DNA of 64,000 bases from Diadema setosum (GCA_033980235.1 CM067067.1:39103985-39167984), one strand, 5' to 3'; shown: positions 23,175 through 35,400, numbered from the stretch's first letter. Program-made: numbers and translations. Notes: generated by a model from the sequence alone, not told the origin.

Positions 23175-23237
23175 CAACAATGAAACCGCTTTCATTATTT
23201 ACTACTTCATTGGGGGTGTTGATGAAGTTAATCTCGT

Positions 23238-23491
23238 TCAATCTCGTCTGACAATCAGAATCTCGTATGGTTTTGGAAAACGTCCCTGCACTCCCGTTCT
23301 CATCTTCAGAAGGGTCTCGTCCCCCGGCGCTGGGTCCTTCTTGAAGGCGTAGTTCTGTAGCAGCCATGTGAGGATCATGAAGATGATACTTCTCCCAACA
23401 AACTCGCCGAGGCAGTTCCTCTTTCCCGCTCCAAACGGCATGAAGTGGGTCGGGTTGTAGGTCACCTTGCCGTCAGCATCCAAGAAGTTTT
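23238..23491 (-). CDS. P450 coding exon 9 (heme-binding loop, stop)
   Basis: The acceptor GATCTCAG precedes 23491. It encodes [14 protein letters not shown], the [12 protein letters not shown] heme loop, and [11 protein letters not shown] before TGA at 23240-23238. This is the most diagnostic exon of the gene. A TTTATT at 23013-23018 (AATAAA on the minus strand) could be the poly(A) signal. Confidence 0.95.
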
Positions 23492-26400
23492 CTGAGATCA
23501 GCGCGACATGAAAGATTTAAGTAGATGAAATAAAAAATGCGGAAAGAGAACTGCACGAACTCAACGCCCTTTGCAAAGGCTTCTGTGGAATTCCGAACAA
23601 ATTTTGTCGGAAGTGACGACTTTGTAGACAGTTTGCGATGGATACAGTAACTCGTGGTGGTGACACAACATTTGCTCCGGCGACAATTGCTCCGGTCTCA
23701 TTTTCTCCAAGGACTATGTACTAGGGTTAGGGTGAGGGTTGTGACAAGGTTTTAGGTTCAAATTAATGTGAGGATTAGGATTAGGGTCCAGGTTATTTAT
23801 GTTTGTGGGTAGCATTTATGTTTGGCTTAGCATGCAGATATTTCATAGAAGCAATTGTCGCAGGAGCACCACACAGTCACGGATCAACCCCTCATATTGA
23901 TATTTTCAATGCATAGGAAATCAAACACACCTTTTTTGAGGTATTAGAAGAAACAGAAAGGATTGCAAAATTATGTTTCTATTTCTGAGTAGCCAGGATG
24001 CAGGTTGGTCTCGAAGCGTTACCATTGTTGTTTTTGACAATAAACATCAATCAGTGGTTTAAAGGTAATGGATGTTTGAAGCTATACACGAATTGCAATT
24101 AGCCATGCTTTACTTCATTACCAGAATCATAAAACTATTATCACCAGAGAGTCATCAAAGAATAAGATGCAGTTGCAAGTACGATACAAAGAATTGTATA
24201 TGTTTTTCCTGTTTCATGTACAATCTATAAAAAAAAGGTATTGGTAAATCAATATTTTCAACGTCACTCCTCCAACGTTTTTGTAAATGTTAAATTTAAT
24301 AAAGAAATTTTTGCTGGATTTACCATTTCTGAAATGGTAGTTCAACATTTTGAAAGTAAAATATAAGTGTGCATTTTTAACAAAAGGTTGGAGGAGTGAC
24401 AACATTTAAAGTGTCGATTTACCATCTCATTTGTACACTGCAATACTCACATTCCGCTTAAAAGAAAAAAAAAAGAAGTATAAATTTAAGTGTGAAAAAA
24501 GCAAAGGAGAGAGAGAGAGAGAAAGAGAACAACAAACGAGAAGGTAGAATAAGATAGGACTGTAGAAAGAGGAACAGGTGGAGGATAGGGAAGAGGAATC
24601 AAAACAAGGAAAAAAGAAGAAGGAAGAGGAGGAATTAAAAGTTCATGGAGGAAGAAAAGACATCACATCAGATTTATGATTCACTGCAGTTAGCATGAGA
24701 GTTGTGAAGACCTGTAAACTTGCCTGGTCGGAATGTCTCAGGGTCCTTCCATTGTTTTGGGTCGGAGTGCATGTCCCAGATATTGTAGACTACCATTGTT
24801 CCCTTAGGGATCGTATAACCACCTAAACCCAGACACGATTAACATAAAATGTGTCATTGCTGTAGAAATATGCATCCTTCAAATTTCTTAATGTCAGAAA
24901 TCGCTGATACCAACTCAAGTTACTCAGAGATGATTTTGTGTGGCTACCATACTAGAAGGGTGAGTTCATCCGAATCATCAGGGATTGGGGTTCCTTTACA
25001 GAGACCTGTTCAGCAATCTTTGTTAGAAGTTGTGCAACAGAGAAATCATGCAAACTAGCCATGGATCTAAAGGAAAAAAAACAGAAAAATAAATCACCCA
25101 CTCTTTAATAATGATTCGAAATGTGTAAGAGAAAAGAAAGTTGCCCATCTTCATACAACAACAATATAATTCTATGATAATGTACCCTCACTAAAACTGT
25201 CTCATACAATTCCCTCCGCGTTTCTAATTCAGACATGAAACCTTTGTTTCTGGATAGATGTACTCTTGGATTTTCAAATACATTGTATGTACATGTATAG
25301 AACGAGGGCAAAGATAACAGATGAACTTCGTGGCGCATTGAGTAAAATGGACACTTTGAACTGAAATAGGGGGAAATAGTGACATATGATAGAGAGAGAT
25401 GAGCCAGCGAGTGTTTCTACGTCTTACTGTGCAAAGAAGTCAAATGATTTGATTCGATTTGATTTGATTTGATTTATTTCTGCTTAATTCGATTAATTAA
25501 ATGTGTACACATTTCACACAAATACCCCTGAACAGGAAATTAATGTTTCATACAGAGGGCTAAAACCTTACATGTTTAAATTTCTTTTTTTAAAAAGAAA
25601 AAAAAAGGTACTACGTACGGAATGTTGTAGTTCTGGTCGTGGCGTGCGGTAGGCCCAGTGGCGCGACGGACGTGTAGCGGAACAGTTCGAGTATTGACGC
25701 CTCGGTGTACGGCAGGTGGTTTCGATCGTTTAGGGTCGGGAGACGGTCGCGGCCGATCACCTGGTCGATTTCTGTTTGAATCTTCGCTTGGACATCGGGA
25801 TATTCCGCAAAGATGGCTAGTGCCCATAGCAACGTGTCACGTGATGTCATGACGCCCCCTGTACGAAGAGAAAATTCCCCTATTTTCTTTTCATAAGTAT
25901 AGTTTCCCAAATTGCATCCAATCAGATAATATAGCGTTAATTCCTCTTGAAATTGTGTACACGAATTTATAAACACGCTGTCTTTGATTCGCTCGTTCTG
26001 TGCCTATAACATAAATCGTTCTTGAAATCAGAAATAGACTTCAATTTGTTTTTCATAGTACAACATATCAGTATTATCTGACAACATATTGCGTCTTTTA
26101 GCATCAGGAGATTACAATTTAATTAGCAATCATATTCAAGATTTATGTTTAGCGAGAGACACCGTTTCAGTAGCTGTTAACTTTTTCTCTTGTCTTTAAT
26201 TTTCTTTGTCTCTGCCTCTTTCTCTCTCTTTCTTTCTCTCTTTTTTTTCACTCCTTCCCTCTTTCCTTTTCTTTGAAATCACTTCTATAACGTCTGACGC
26301 AGAAAATACATGTATAACATCACCCCGCAAGTTATAGAATTCTTGTCTTAGTGTTCAGTATTAATCAGGTATAATCGATTCACAGCTTCTACGTCGTAAC

Positions 26401-29400
26401 AGGATACGGCAATAATTATATCAGTGTCATGAAATGCGACGAAAACGTGGTAGCTCAATGAAACCTCTCTTAAGTGTTTGCTAAAATCTAATTCTTAGAT
26501 GTTCTGCCAACTCCAACTGAAATTGCGCATTCATCACCTCCGAAAATATTCCTGATCGTTTGAACGAGGTGGACGTCGGTGAGGCTGTCGAGCTTGTCGC
26601 TTTCGTTGTCCATGGCTTTCTTCTGAGCCTCCAGCATCAAGTCGATGACATCGTTTATCTTTTCTGAGAAGTTTAAGTATATTGTGGGGTGATGTCCGTT
26701 ATTCCAAAGGTTTGTTAATCCGAAAATGAAATACTGTTCGTTTGATTCCGAAACTAGAAAATTCCCCGATACATATACCTGGATGTTCTTGATCGGTATT
26801 CGTTAATCGGAACATTACTGTGGTGTTATTTCGAAGGTTCGTTTGTCCGATAATGAAATAGAAGGTTCGTTATTCCGAAAATTCGTTGATCCGATGATAA
26901 AACACGGGTCGTTACCCCAAAGGTTTGATTGAAAAAGGTTCGTTATTCGAAAAGTTCGTTCGTGAGAAAACGAAATAAGGTTCGCTATAATCCGAAGGTG
27001 TGTTAATTTCTTCATCAAAAATTGAAAAAGGTTCGTTATTCCGAAGGTTCGTTAGTCAGAAAACGAAATTAGGTTTATTATAATATTCCGTAGGTTCGTA
27101 ATCCGAAAATAAAAAGGTTAAAGGTTGTAAGATGCAGTAGATATATCGAATCTTCGAAATATCGAATCTTCGAAATTACGAACCTTTGGAATAACAAACC
27201 TTTCCCTTTTTCTGATTAACGAACCTTTGGAATAACAAACCTTTATTAATCTCGTATTGCAGTCAGTACAGTACAATAAGCATTAGTATAATCGCCTGCT
27301 GTCTTTCCCTCTACGTCTGCTTTATTATGGTCACATCGGACTAATGTATATTGACTTTGACAATGAATATTATGAGCTTCTGAATTCCATCGAGATGATA
27401 GTCAACTAGAGAATGTTACAGAAAACATGACAATCTGTCGTTATTGTTTGAGAGTAGCAAACTAAACTATTAGGCAAGGCATAATCTTATCGTATATGCA
27501 ACTCGGATTTCCCATACAATATACTTTTACTTTTCGCCAGAAAATGTCGAGATTGAGTGTTGTGACACAATAATGTATGTTCAAATCATGCAAGCCTATA
27601 ATGGTGTAGGTGTTGAAAGGAGTGTTGATACTTGACTTGTAGGCGGTCTCAAACTCATCAGCGTGCACGTACAGTTTTGTTGTTTTCTGCAGAGGTTGAG
27701 CACCTACTGCAGGGGCGGATCCAGGAATTCCGTAAAGGGGAGGCGCCTTTGAAAAATTAAAGGGGACGCACCCCCTTCCCCTCCCCTCCCCCCATTTAAA
27801 AAAAAAAAAAAAACCAAAAATAAGGACTATAAAGGGGGCGCTCGCCCGGTGCGCCCCCTCTGGATTCGCCATTGCACTGGTTGCGCGCACTAGAACTGGG
27901 TAGACGATCGGTATGAACTCAAACTAAACACATTGTCATGAGATGACAACATTCACAGTACATGATTTAAACCTACCAGTACAAAGTCATTATTCATACA
28001 AGAATGCAGTTATGGGCATGTAACATACCAGCACAAGGATTTCATGTTGCGCGTGACGCCGGAAATACTCGCCTGGGTCGAAGGATTTCTTCCGGCTGTC
28101 GAAGTGCGGCAAGATGACGTCATTCAACCTGTCGGAGAACTTGCGGATCACACGAGGCCCTGTGGTTGGGAAGGCCTTGGCCAAGGGAAAGAAGTCTGCT
28201 ACAAGCCCCATACCAATTTCATCCATAGCCTCGTCCCACGTCTTCTTGTAGGCCAGAAGACCTGGGTCGTCGAGGTTGTAACTGTCGGAATTGAACGCGA
28301 ACAGTATTCATTCATTCATTTATTCATTTATTTCCATATCAAAACATAACATTTACAAATATCAAAACACAATTGCCTTGGTACATTTATACATTTTGAA
28401 TGGAGGGATCATAGAAAGCGCACACGAGGCTTGTTGGAAATGATCCCCTACAAACAATTATCAATACATTTCAACTAAACAATTATTATCATACAAATTC
28501 AATTGATAAAACAAAGGTCAAAGATACAATGAAAAGAGAAGAAAAGAGGCAGAGGTGGAAACAATGCATAATATACTTACAGTTTCAGATACATTTCATC
28601 ACAAATATATTTTTTTATAAAGCCTTTTAAATTGACGCATCTCTTTGGTTAAACAACATCAATGACAATGACAAAATGAAAAGGAGAGATTTGTTAGTCT
28701 CGTATTACAGAAGTACATCAATAAATCCATAGAAAGGAAATCAAAACGCACACACAAAAGCAACTACCTGAACGATTCCACTCTAAATGCCTACTCATAC
28801 ACCCACACACACACACACACACACATTACAAAAAAAAAATACGAAAGATAAAGACTCATACCATATGGACCTTCACAATGCATAGGTCTGTTGATTGTCT
28901 ATACCTAAATCTATCACAAACCTCCGAAGAACGACATATTGACGAACATTCAAGGTATACGAGCATGGTGTAAATCAAGGAGTAACTCCATGATTGATGG
29001 TACACTGTATTTATCGTGTTGGAATTAATTTTTACATTGTTCATATATACAACGCCATCAGGATACAACGTTCAACACAAAGAGATTTTCCCCAGCGCAT
29101 CTCTTTGGTTAAACAACATCAATGACAGTGACATGAAGAAGAAGAAAAAGAAGAAGAACAAAATGCTTGGAGCAATTTACCTTTGAATTTATCATAGAAA
29201 TTAAGTTGCGTGCGCTAAGCCAATAGCGTGACCCCTCATCGATGTATGATTGTATCTCGCCCAAAGTTTCGCGCTACACTATATATTCTTATATCATGCA
29301 GAAAACCTATGAGCAATTTGCATTAACCACCATCAATGTTGAAATTGACTAAACAAAGGAAGAAAAGAAGGAAGGAAAGTGACAAGAAGGGAATGTGATG

Positions 29401-30863
29401 GAGGAACAGGAGAAGAAGGATGCGGATAAGGGAGATGATGATGAGGAGGAGGAGGAGAAGGCGCACATGGAGGAAAAGACTTACTTAACACCGTAACACA
29501 TCATGCTGAAGATGTTGTACAACGTCAGAGTGATCAATAAAGTCGGGTCCATGGGTTTCTCGCCTTTTCCTTCCAGGTATTCTTCCATCTTGACAAAAGA
29601 TGGCGATACGAGTCTCTCCAGGTTGCTGCCTGTAGCAAAATGCCTGACCAAGAGATTAGAGCGGGAAATCCGTTTCCATCGAACTTCGATACGATATCGA
29701 TGACTACATCAATAGCAATAATCCTCTAAGTAACTCTTTTTCTTGGTGAAGGATTTCTGATATATAAATACTATGTAAGGACTGCATGGTTGAAATAGGC
29801 AGGTGGTCGTTACAGACAAGTGGGGATGAGAGCAGGCTTGACTGTGATCGATGCGACAGACTAAGATACAGCAAAGTGACTTGACTGCTTATAACTGTAT
29901 AAACACAATCTATGAACCCTTAGCTATAACAAACAATCAGGAGATTATACAGCGGTATCTTTACGTATAATATTTATGTTGTCTCTAATTTGGCATGTGG
30001 TTATTTTGAACGTATACAATTCAATCCATCCCCGGAAACAATTCGCTCTCGTGAAAAACAAAACAAAACAAAAAACAAAACAAATCACACGGGATCGACC
30101 TTGTAATGAAAAACAAAATATGTTATGAGTTTTACCTGAGAGCGGTGAGACCCAATTTCCGATGTAACTTCCAGCTCTCCGAATAGGGACTGAACACAAT
30201 GTCCCTATATCCGTCTGTTAGTAACTCCACTTTATTATGAAGTATCAAATGAAATAACATAGGTATTAATATCATCATATATTAGTTAGACGTTTTGAAG
30301 CGTCACGTTTACGTGCAGACGGCACTCCCGTGTTACCTTTCACCATGGAGCTACAACACATGCAGTAGCTCCATGCTTTAACAATTCATTTTGCATTATT
30401 ATGCACAAAATGCCTGAATAGCAATAAAACCAAGAATTCATGCTTGAAATGCATATTTTTTCCTTTCTTCCTCTATATTTCATAATATGCATGTGGTGAA
30501 AACTTGGAATGCTCGATTATCTACCCCCAGAGTATAAACACATATAGTCATTGCTGATCAATATCACTATGTTTCATGATCATAATTAATAATCATGATT
30601 TAACAATGATACTATAGTAATGTAATTATGAAGTGGTAGTAACAACAGTATAGTAGCAGTAAAGTGTTAGTTGATGAGAATAAGAATGAAATGATATATC
30701 ACGAATATTTCATAATGCTAATAATAGCATTTATGATCATAGCAGAAATTACAATATTGTGATTTATTATTTTTCTTATTAACTTCATTATTTATCTAAT
30801 CAATAATCACAATCATTGCTTAATGATGCCAAAAGCATCAGGATGTGATGAAATGTGTTCTGT

Positions 30864-30894
<31 letters not shown>

Positions 30895-32458
30895 CAAGCA
30901 ACATTAAATGTCACTGATATGATGGAGAATAAAGTAAATTGGCCATTAATCAGTGACAGCCTTTCGAAGAAAACATGAGCGCATGCACTTGTCGTGTCTA
31001 AGATGATCTCTGCAAAAATCACGAAATCTAATTTGAACTACTCACAAAAGACGGCAATCATATTTCGTAACATTTAATGGCAAAAAGATGAATACAACAA
31101 GAGTTATGTCTCTTTCCCAAAAGCGAAATTAAGAAATGTTGTGAACGCTATAACTATTAGCAGATCTATTTGTGTTATGTACTATTAAACGAGTGTGATA
31201 ACTCCATCAAATATTAATAATTGTGATCAGAATATACGATCATGTAATACGCACTGGAGTAAAAATCCGGGCGATCGGCAAAGTCGATTGCTTGAGAAAC
31301 AAGGGCTTCTCGTATGACGTCGTATCCATGGATGACCACGGCCCAGCGAGACCCGAGCTTGAAGCTGCACACTTGGCCATACTGTCGGCCCCATCTGCGG
31401 AATACAATTTCTGGGCGGTCGTTGAATCCTAGAAAAAACAAGCAAACAAAACACTGGATTATCATGTTTACTATAAAAATTGTTGTAATTGCCTGCACAC
31501 CATTTTAATATTATCAAACCCGACAAAGAGAAAAAAAAAATCGGAGGACTTCCAACCTGTATATATAGCAATAATCACTTTATTGACATACAGTGGCGGA
31601 TCCAGAGGGGGCGCAAGGGGCGCACGCGCCCCCCCCTTTATTTATAGTTAAAAGCAAAAGAAATAAAAAGGAAAAAATGAAATGAAACCCCGAAGTGGCA
31701 CAAGAAATATTAGTTGCGCCCCCCCCCCCCTTTTACGGAATTCCTGGATCCGCCCCTGGACATGGTGGATAAAACTTCGAATATGAATCTAATAACTTGT
31801 TTCTAGGTCTTTGCGGCAAAATATCAGTAAATCTGATAACATTAGAGAATCAATCTCTGAAAATGACAGTTTAGGCCCGGTTGACAAAACTAAATACTCA
31901 AGTTTACGTATGAACGTCGTATGTTCTCGGATCAGTTTGACCCTGTCAGGACGACCGTGTCAATATACTATTGACATCCAACAGCTGTGCAGAGTTACCA
32001 ATGGTCATGATAGAGATTATGTGCGGCGAAAATCTATCGCGACGAGTGTTGACCGATCATAGGGATAGCCAATCCATTTGGGGAAACATAATATGTTTAT
32101 ATGAACTTTTTGAGATAATCGATACACCAGATTTGTACAGAAAGAAAGAATTCGTAGAGAAACAATAGGTGATATTACGCGATTTCACGCAGATCACCTA
32201 AGTGATAGACTTTACAAATCCCATATATGCTGATATATGCCACAAATCCAACGAAATGCCACGTACGGCGAACTCAATTCATTCAAGTAACTTACCAAAC
32301 ACATTTCCCACAATAGGAAGTGGCGTGGGTCCAGGCGGGAAGCCTTTGCCGCGTCTGATATCGAGAAGTAGGAGAGTGATAATGACCGCGACTAACCCGA
32401 CAGTCACCGTTGGCCAGTCGAGTTGTCTGAGTACGATACCAGTGAAAGTTTCGGACAT
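23238..32458 (-). CDS. Microsomal cytochrome P450, clan 2 (CYP1/CYP17-like), 9 exons
   Basis: Coding exons, 5' to 3': 32458-32296, 31428-31255, 30214-30136, 29643-29485, 28281-28029, 26658-26538, 25858-25619, 24822-24724 and 23491-23238. The model gives about 513 residues, the normal P450 size. The protein is a heme monooxygenase predicted to be anchored in the ER with a cytosolic catalytic domain; its substrate cannot be inferred. Seen in order: hydrophobic anchor (about 15-34), proline hinge FPPGPTPLP (40-48), DRPDFYS, helix [14 protein letters not shown], helix [15 protein letters not shown] (315-328), ExxR as ELFR (374-377), TFRPENF, heme loop [10 protein letters not shown] (449-458, thiolate Cys456). 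The acid normally before the helix-I threonine is Met320. Exon 8 uses a GC donor. The exon 5/6 junction is ambiguous, and an alternative gives about 505 residues. A second start 11 codons upstream (32491) is possible. The CYP subfamily is not assigned. Confidence 0.93.
23645..23880. mobile_element. Foldback MITE with TTAGGG-like core, copy 1
   Basis: Ends ACATTTGCTCCGGCGACAAT and AATTGTCGCAGGAGCA are inverted. The core has GGGTTAGGGTGAGGG and GGATTAGGATTAGGG. A homologue is at 55143-55342. It lies in the last P450 intron. Confidence 0.65.
24724..24822 (-). CDS. P450 coding exon 8, GC donor
   Basis: Follows GGGTTTAG. It encodes [18 protein letters not shown] and [13 protein letters not shown], the beta-sheet and PERF region. 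It ends CCAG|GCAAGT at 24723-24718. The only frame-preserving donor is GC rather than GT, with an otherwise ideal AG|GCAAGT consensus. Confidence 0.92.
25619..25858 (-). CDS. P450 coding exon 7 (helices I-K)
   Basis: Acceptor TTCGTACAG, donor C|GTACGT. It carries [17 protein letters not shown] (helix I), [33 protein letters not shown] with the ExxR pair, and [12 protein letters not shown]. The GGxMT arrangement lacks the usual acidic residue. Confidence 0.93.
26538..26658 (-). CDS. P450 coding exon 6
   Basis: Encodes [16 protein letters not shown], then [17 protein letters not shown], the segment leading into helix I. With exon 5 ending in phase 0 the acceptor is AAAAG|ATA at 26658. With the phase-1 alternative it is CTCAG|AA at 26663. 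The donor is GGAG|GTGATG. The upstream intron edge runs directly into a tandem repeat array. Confidence 0.82.
26690..27250. repeat. Degenerate GGTTCGTTATTCCGAA array with internal inversion
   Basis: About ten copies of a GGTTCGTTATTCCGAA / TTCGTTAATCCGAAAATGAA unit. From about 27130 the unit is on the opposite strand (ACGAACCTTTGGAATAACAA). The array begins about 30 bases from the P450 exon 6 acceptor. Confidence 0.75.
27710..27874. mobile_element. GGCGGATCCAG element, copy 2
   Basis: CAGGGGCGGATCCAGGAATT at the left; the right end CTCTGGATTCGCCATTG is its inverted form. GC-rich arms around an A-run. In P450 intron 5. Confidence 0.65.
28029..28281 (-). CDS. P450 coding exon 5
   Basis: Encodes [32 protein letters not shown] and [12 protein letters not shown], ending [15 protein letters not shown]... 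The strongest donor is CTG|GTATGT at 28028 (phase 0). A weaker donor C|GTCACG at 28057 (phase 1) would remove about ten residues that are not typical of the family. The 3' edge is therefore uncertain. Confidence 0.82.
29485..29643 (-). CDS. P450 coding exon 4
   Basis: The acceptor CTTGGTCAG ending at 29644 is chosen. It restores [17 protein letters not shown], whereas a CAG at the nearer inner position loses conserved residues. It encodes the D/E helix region through [12 protein letters not shown] and ends in phase 2 at GTAAGT. Confidence 0.87.
   Translation of the reverse strand, partial: AFCYRQQPGETRIAIFCQDGRIPGRKRRETHGPDFIDHSDVVQHLQHDVLRC
30136..30214 (-). CDS. P450 coding exon 3 (helix C)
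   Basis: A 79-bp exon after TTACTAACAG encodes [19 protein letters not shown] then LGLTAL. The W and R residues are those that normally contact the heme propionates in helix C. The donor is CTCAG|GTAAAA, phase 2. Confidence 0.88.
31255..31428 (-). CDS. P450 coding exon 2
   Basis: The acceptor TTTTTTCTAG precedes 31428. It encodes [18 protein letters not shown], a [21 protein letters not shown] strand region in two parts and the FADRPDFYS block. The donor is read as A|GTGCGT at 31254, because only phase 1 keeps exon 3 open; the nearby GTATTA would create a stop. Confidence 0.86.
31591..31758. mobile_element. GGCGGATCCAG element, copy 3
   Basis: CAGTGGCGGATCCAGAGGGG at the left; TTCCTGGATCCGCCCCTG at the right. 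The best-preserved pair of termini of this family. In P450 intron 1. Confidence 0.7.
32296..32458 (-). CDS. P450 coding exon 1 (membrane anchor)
   Basis: Starts [15 protein letters not shown], then a hydrophobic helix ending in LLLLDIRR and the PPGP hinge. It ends GNVF plus one base at a GTAAGT donor (phase 1). An in-frame ATG at 32491 would add 11 residues, including acids unusual before a P450 anchor, so the inner ATG is preferred. Confidence 0.88.
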
Positions 32459-35400
32459 TGTGAGTCCGACTTCACACTCCAATGAAAACAATAAGGATAA
32501 AGATATGGTTGGTTTGCGCTGTGCAAGAGTTTTCGCCTATCAAATACACTTGACACAGAGACTATAATTTGTCTCTATACACTCGCCTTATGCGTTTCAC
32601 GAAATCAGTCACGTATGCGATAATAGTCGTCTGTTCATAGTTCGAAGGTTGCAAAACGTAGGCCTACTTAGTAGTTCGGGTTCGTAAGTACAATAAGTAT
32701 GTGATCCAAAGGGGCATCTTGATGATAACAGCAATTAAAAGCAAGTAAACATGGATTGTTAAATGAATTGAGAAAATATTCAAACTTAACTCATTAATGC
32801 ATTGATTTTTTTTTAGGGGTAATTGGTTCTCTATAACTATAGTCGGACCATTAGATCTTTCCTGTGCGATAAAGGATTGAAAGAAACATGGCGATGGCTG
32901 GATTTGGGGGATAGAAACTTAAATGGGAAAACAGTACAAGAGGGTGTGTGTGTGTGGGGGTGTTGTGTGTGTCGTGTGTGTGTGTGAGTTGGTGTGTGTG
33001 TGTGTGTGTGTGTGCGTGCGTCTGTGTTTGCGAGTTTGCTCGGGTTAGGGAATGGCTAACTCTTCTCACACGATTTTATTTACGGTTATGACCAATAAGT
33101 TGAAAAAATAAAGAACTTGAGCAGAAATAATGTTCGACTTAGACAATGTCTGAGGTTTTGTAAGTTTTGTATAAATGTATTGTAGTAATGTAACGTAAAT
33201 AAGTTAGGGGACTGCACGCATACACAATTTCGCTTTTTAGCAGCCCCTCAATTTTCATTTCCTTCAAGTCCTTAATGAAACAAGATGTATTTCTACTGAT
33301 TATGTAACATTATGTTACAAGAATATAGCATCATTTTGACGTTTGTATACCCATGTATTGTTTTGAAATGAAAATAAAAAATGTATGAATGAATTAATTC
33401 ATTGATTACTTAATGAAAAGTCGACCAATCCGTTTGTCTGATTCTACTCTACATTGCTTTAGTGAAACTAAATATTGCTTGGAATGGTGTGACTGGATCT
33501 CTGTTTTCATTCTCACATGTGTACTTCATTGATCTGCAGAGAGCTCAGAAAATTCACGTTTATCTCAGAGGAATTATGTACAGCTGTATAACCTTCATCA
33601 CCTTGCAATAATATAGGTTTTCCCGGTCAATTTCACACTTTTGTCAGTCCATTTCATAGAATGTTCATTCAATTTAGAAAAAAAAAAAAAAAAACAAACC
33701 TCGTTATCGCACAGTCTGTCTTTCAAAATTGCAACTTTTAGCATTTCAATCAATGAAATTTGCACAAGTGGTTTTCGAATTCGTAAACCGGGTATTCAAA
33801 TTGAGCTGGTGTTCTACGTTCATTCAAAATCGACATCACTCGCCGAAAAAGGAAACTTTCTATTTCGCGAATGGGCAGTCAAATTCCAAATATATTCATT
33901 GAAATTTACGTCATGTTATATCTTTTTTGAAAAGGTGAAAACACTTAAACGCGTATTTCTATGCGACTTTTTGTTTCATCCACATACTGTTAAGCAGTAA
34001 AGTATCATACTTTTGACCCGTTATAATTCGAGTTATACACCCTTTTCTTTTACGCGTGTCATTATAGGCCTACATGTACCAGTACTACAGATTCACTCCA
34101 TCTTCTTACAGTCATGACCGCACAAGTTAGATACAGACGTATATCTCAAGACAACAGAGAAAAATTATAGACGAATTTAAAAATCATAACCTTGATTTCC
34201 TAGAGCCGGCCGACGCACTCGGAATAAAGCGCTCAACGGCCAGATAAGTTGTGGCCACATTCATTATCTTCGCACTGGGAGACTCAATAAGCACATTAAA
34301 AAAAAAAATCTTTAAAGTAAATAGGAAAATATGAAACGTTATGATGCTTACAAACAATAACTATGATGAAAGAAAAAAAAAATGTCTGCTAAATTGACTG
34401 CAGAACATGTTAAATCGCATGCCCAAAAATGAATTTGAATGAACGAGCGCAGCATATACGTGATCACGTGGCTATATCATTCTAAATTGAATGAACGAAT
34501 AGTGAAATGGTGCTTGTCTTATGGATTTCAGTTGAAAAAAGGTGTTTATTAGAATGAGTTTAACGGTAATAATGCTCCAAAATGAATTTGAATGAATTAA
34601 GAGATCATAAAATTGAAATTAAGTATTTGAACAACTTACTTCCAAACATTTTCACGATTTCTTTAAACAGAATTATACCGTTCATTCATATCCCACTCGT
34701 AATTCGCAAAATTTTCATTTAGTAAATCCCAGACTATTAATTGCACAAAAATCTATAAGACATAATGGACCAAATCTTTGGAATACACTTCCAGATTATG
34801 TTAAATCATATAAAACTTTATATGCTTTCAAGGCTAGATTGAAAACTACATTCAACTGTCAGATTACAATCTATGAATATAGCATTTGAATATATATTTT
34901 GTTTTGTTTGATCACATTTCTTTTCCTGTAAATTGGATTTAAAATTACAATAAATATACGCAATGTTTCTGTGTCTATCATTTCATTTTATTCCCATTAT
35001 CTTCAGCATCACCACCATCACTTTCATCTTCATTATCACATTTTTCCTCATTACCCTGTCAACATCATCATACATCATCATCATCATCATCATCATCATC
35101 ATATTTCACGTTACTCTTATTCGTATCTATGCACTAGGAACATAAAAAATATAATGTATTTACAGTGTTTTATATTTTGTAGTATTTCTCCATTCCGCAA
35201 ACAATATAATTTTTATGTGTGTGTATTATGTAGATATGTCCCTGGGCTGCCACGTGTTCAAGCTTTTGCTTATAGTTGCAGTCCTTCTTCCGCATGATTT
35301 CTCAGATAATTATTTGGAATATTGGTAATACGAGTTATATTTTGTTAATGAAATTAATTTACACATCGATTTTCCTTCTTTGAATCATGTACTTGTAATC

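Larger units (their letters stand above)
19521..23237. other. Intergenic region between MRPL9 and the P450
   Basis: The two genes converge here, so it should contain both 3' UTRs. It holds a dispersed repeat at 19590-19755, MITEs (20484-20682, 20811-20953, 22325-22504, 22960-23174), a 36-base G-run at 21601 and a degenerate MITE around 21300-21420. No protein gene seen. Confidence 0.6.

Noticed and set aside
31583..31766. 8-bp target duplication of the GGCGGATCCAG element
   Set aside because: The flanks share only GACAT, offset by two bases; not good enough to claim a duplication.
34963..35297. His/Ile-rich frames near 35 kb
   Set aside because: Produced by the (CAT)n microsatellite.
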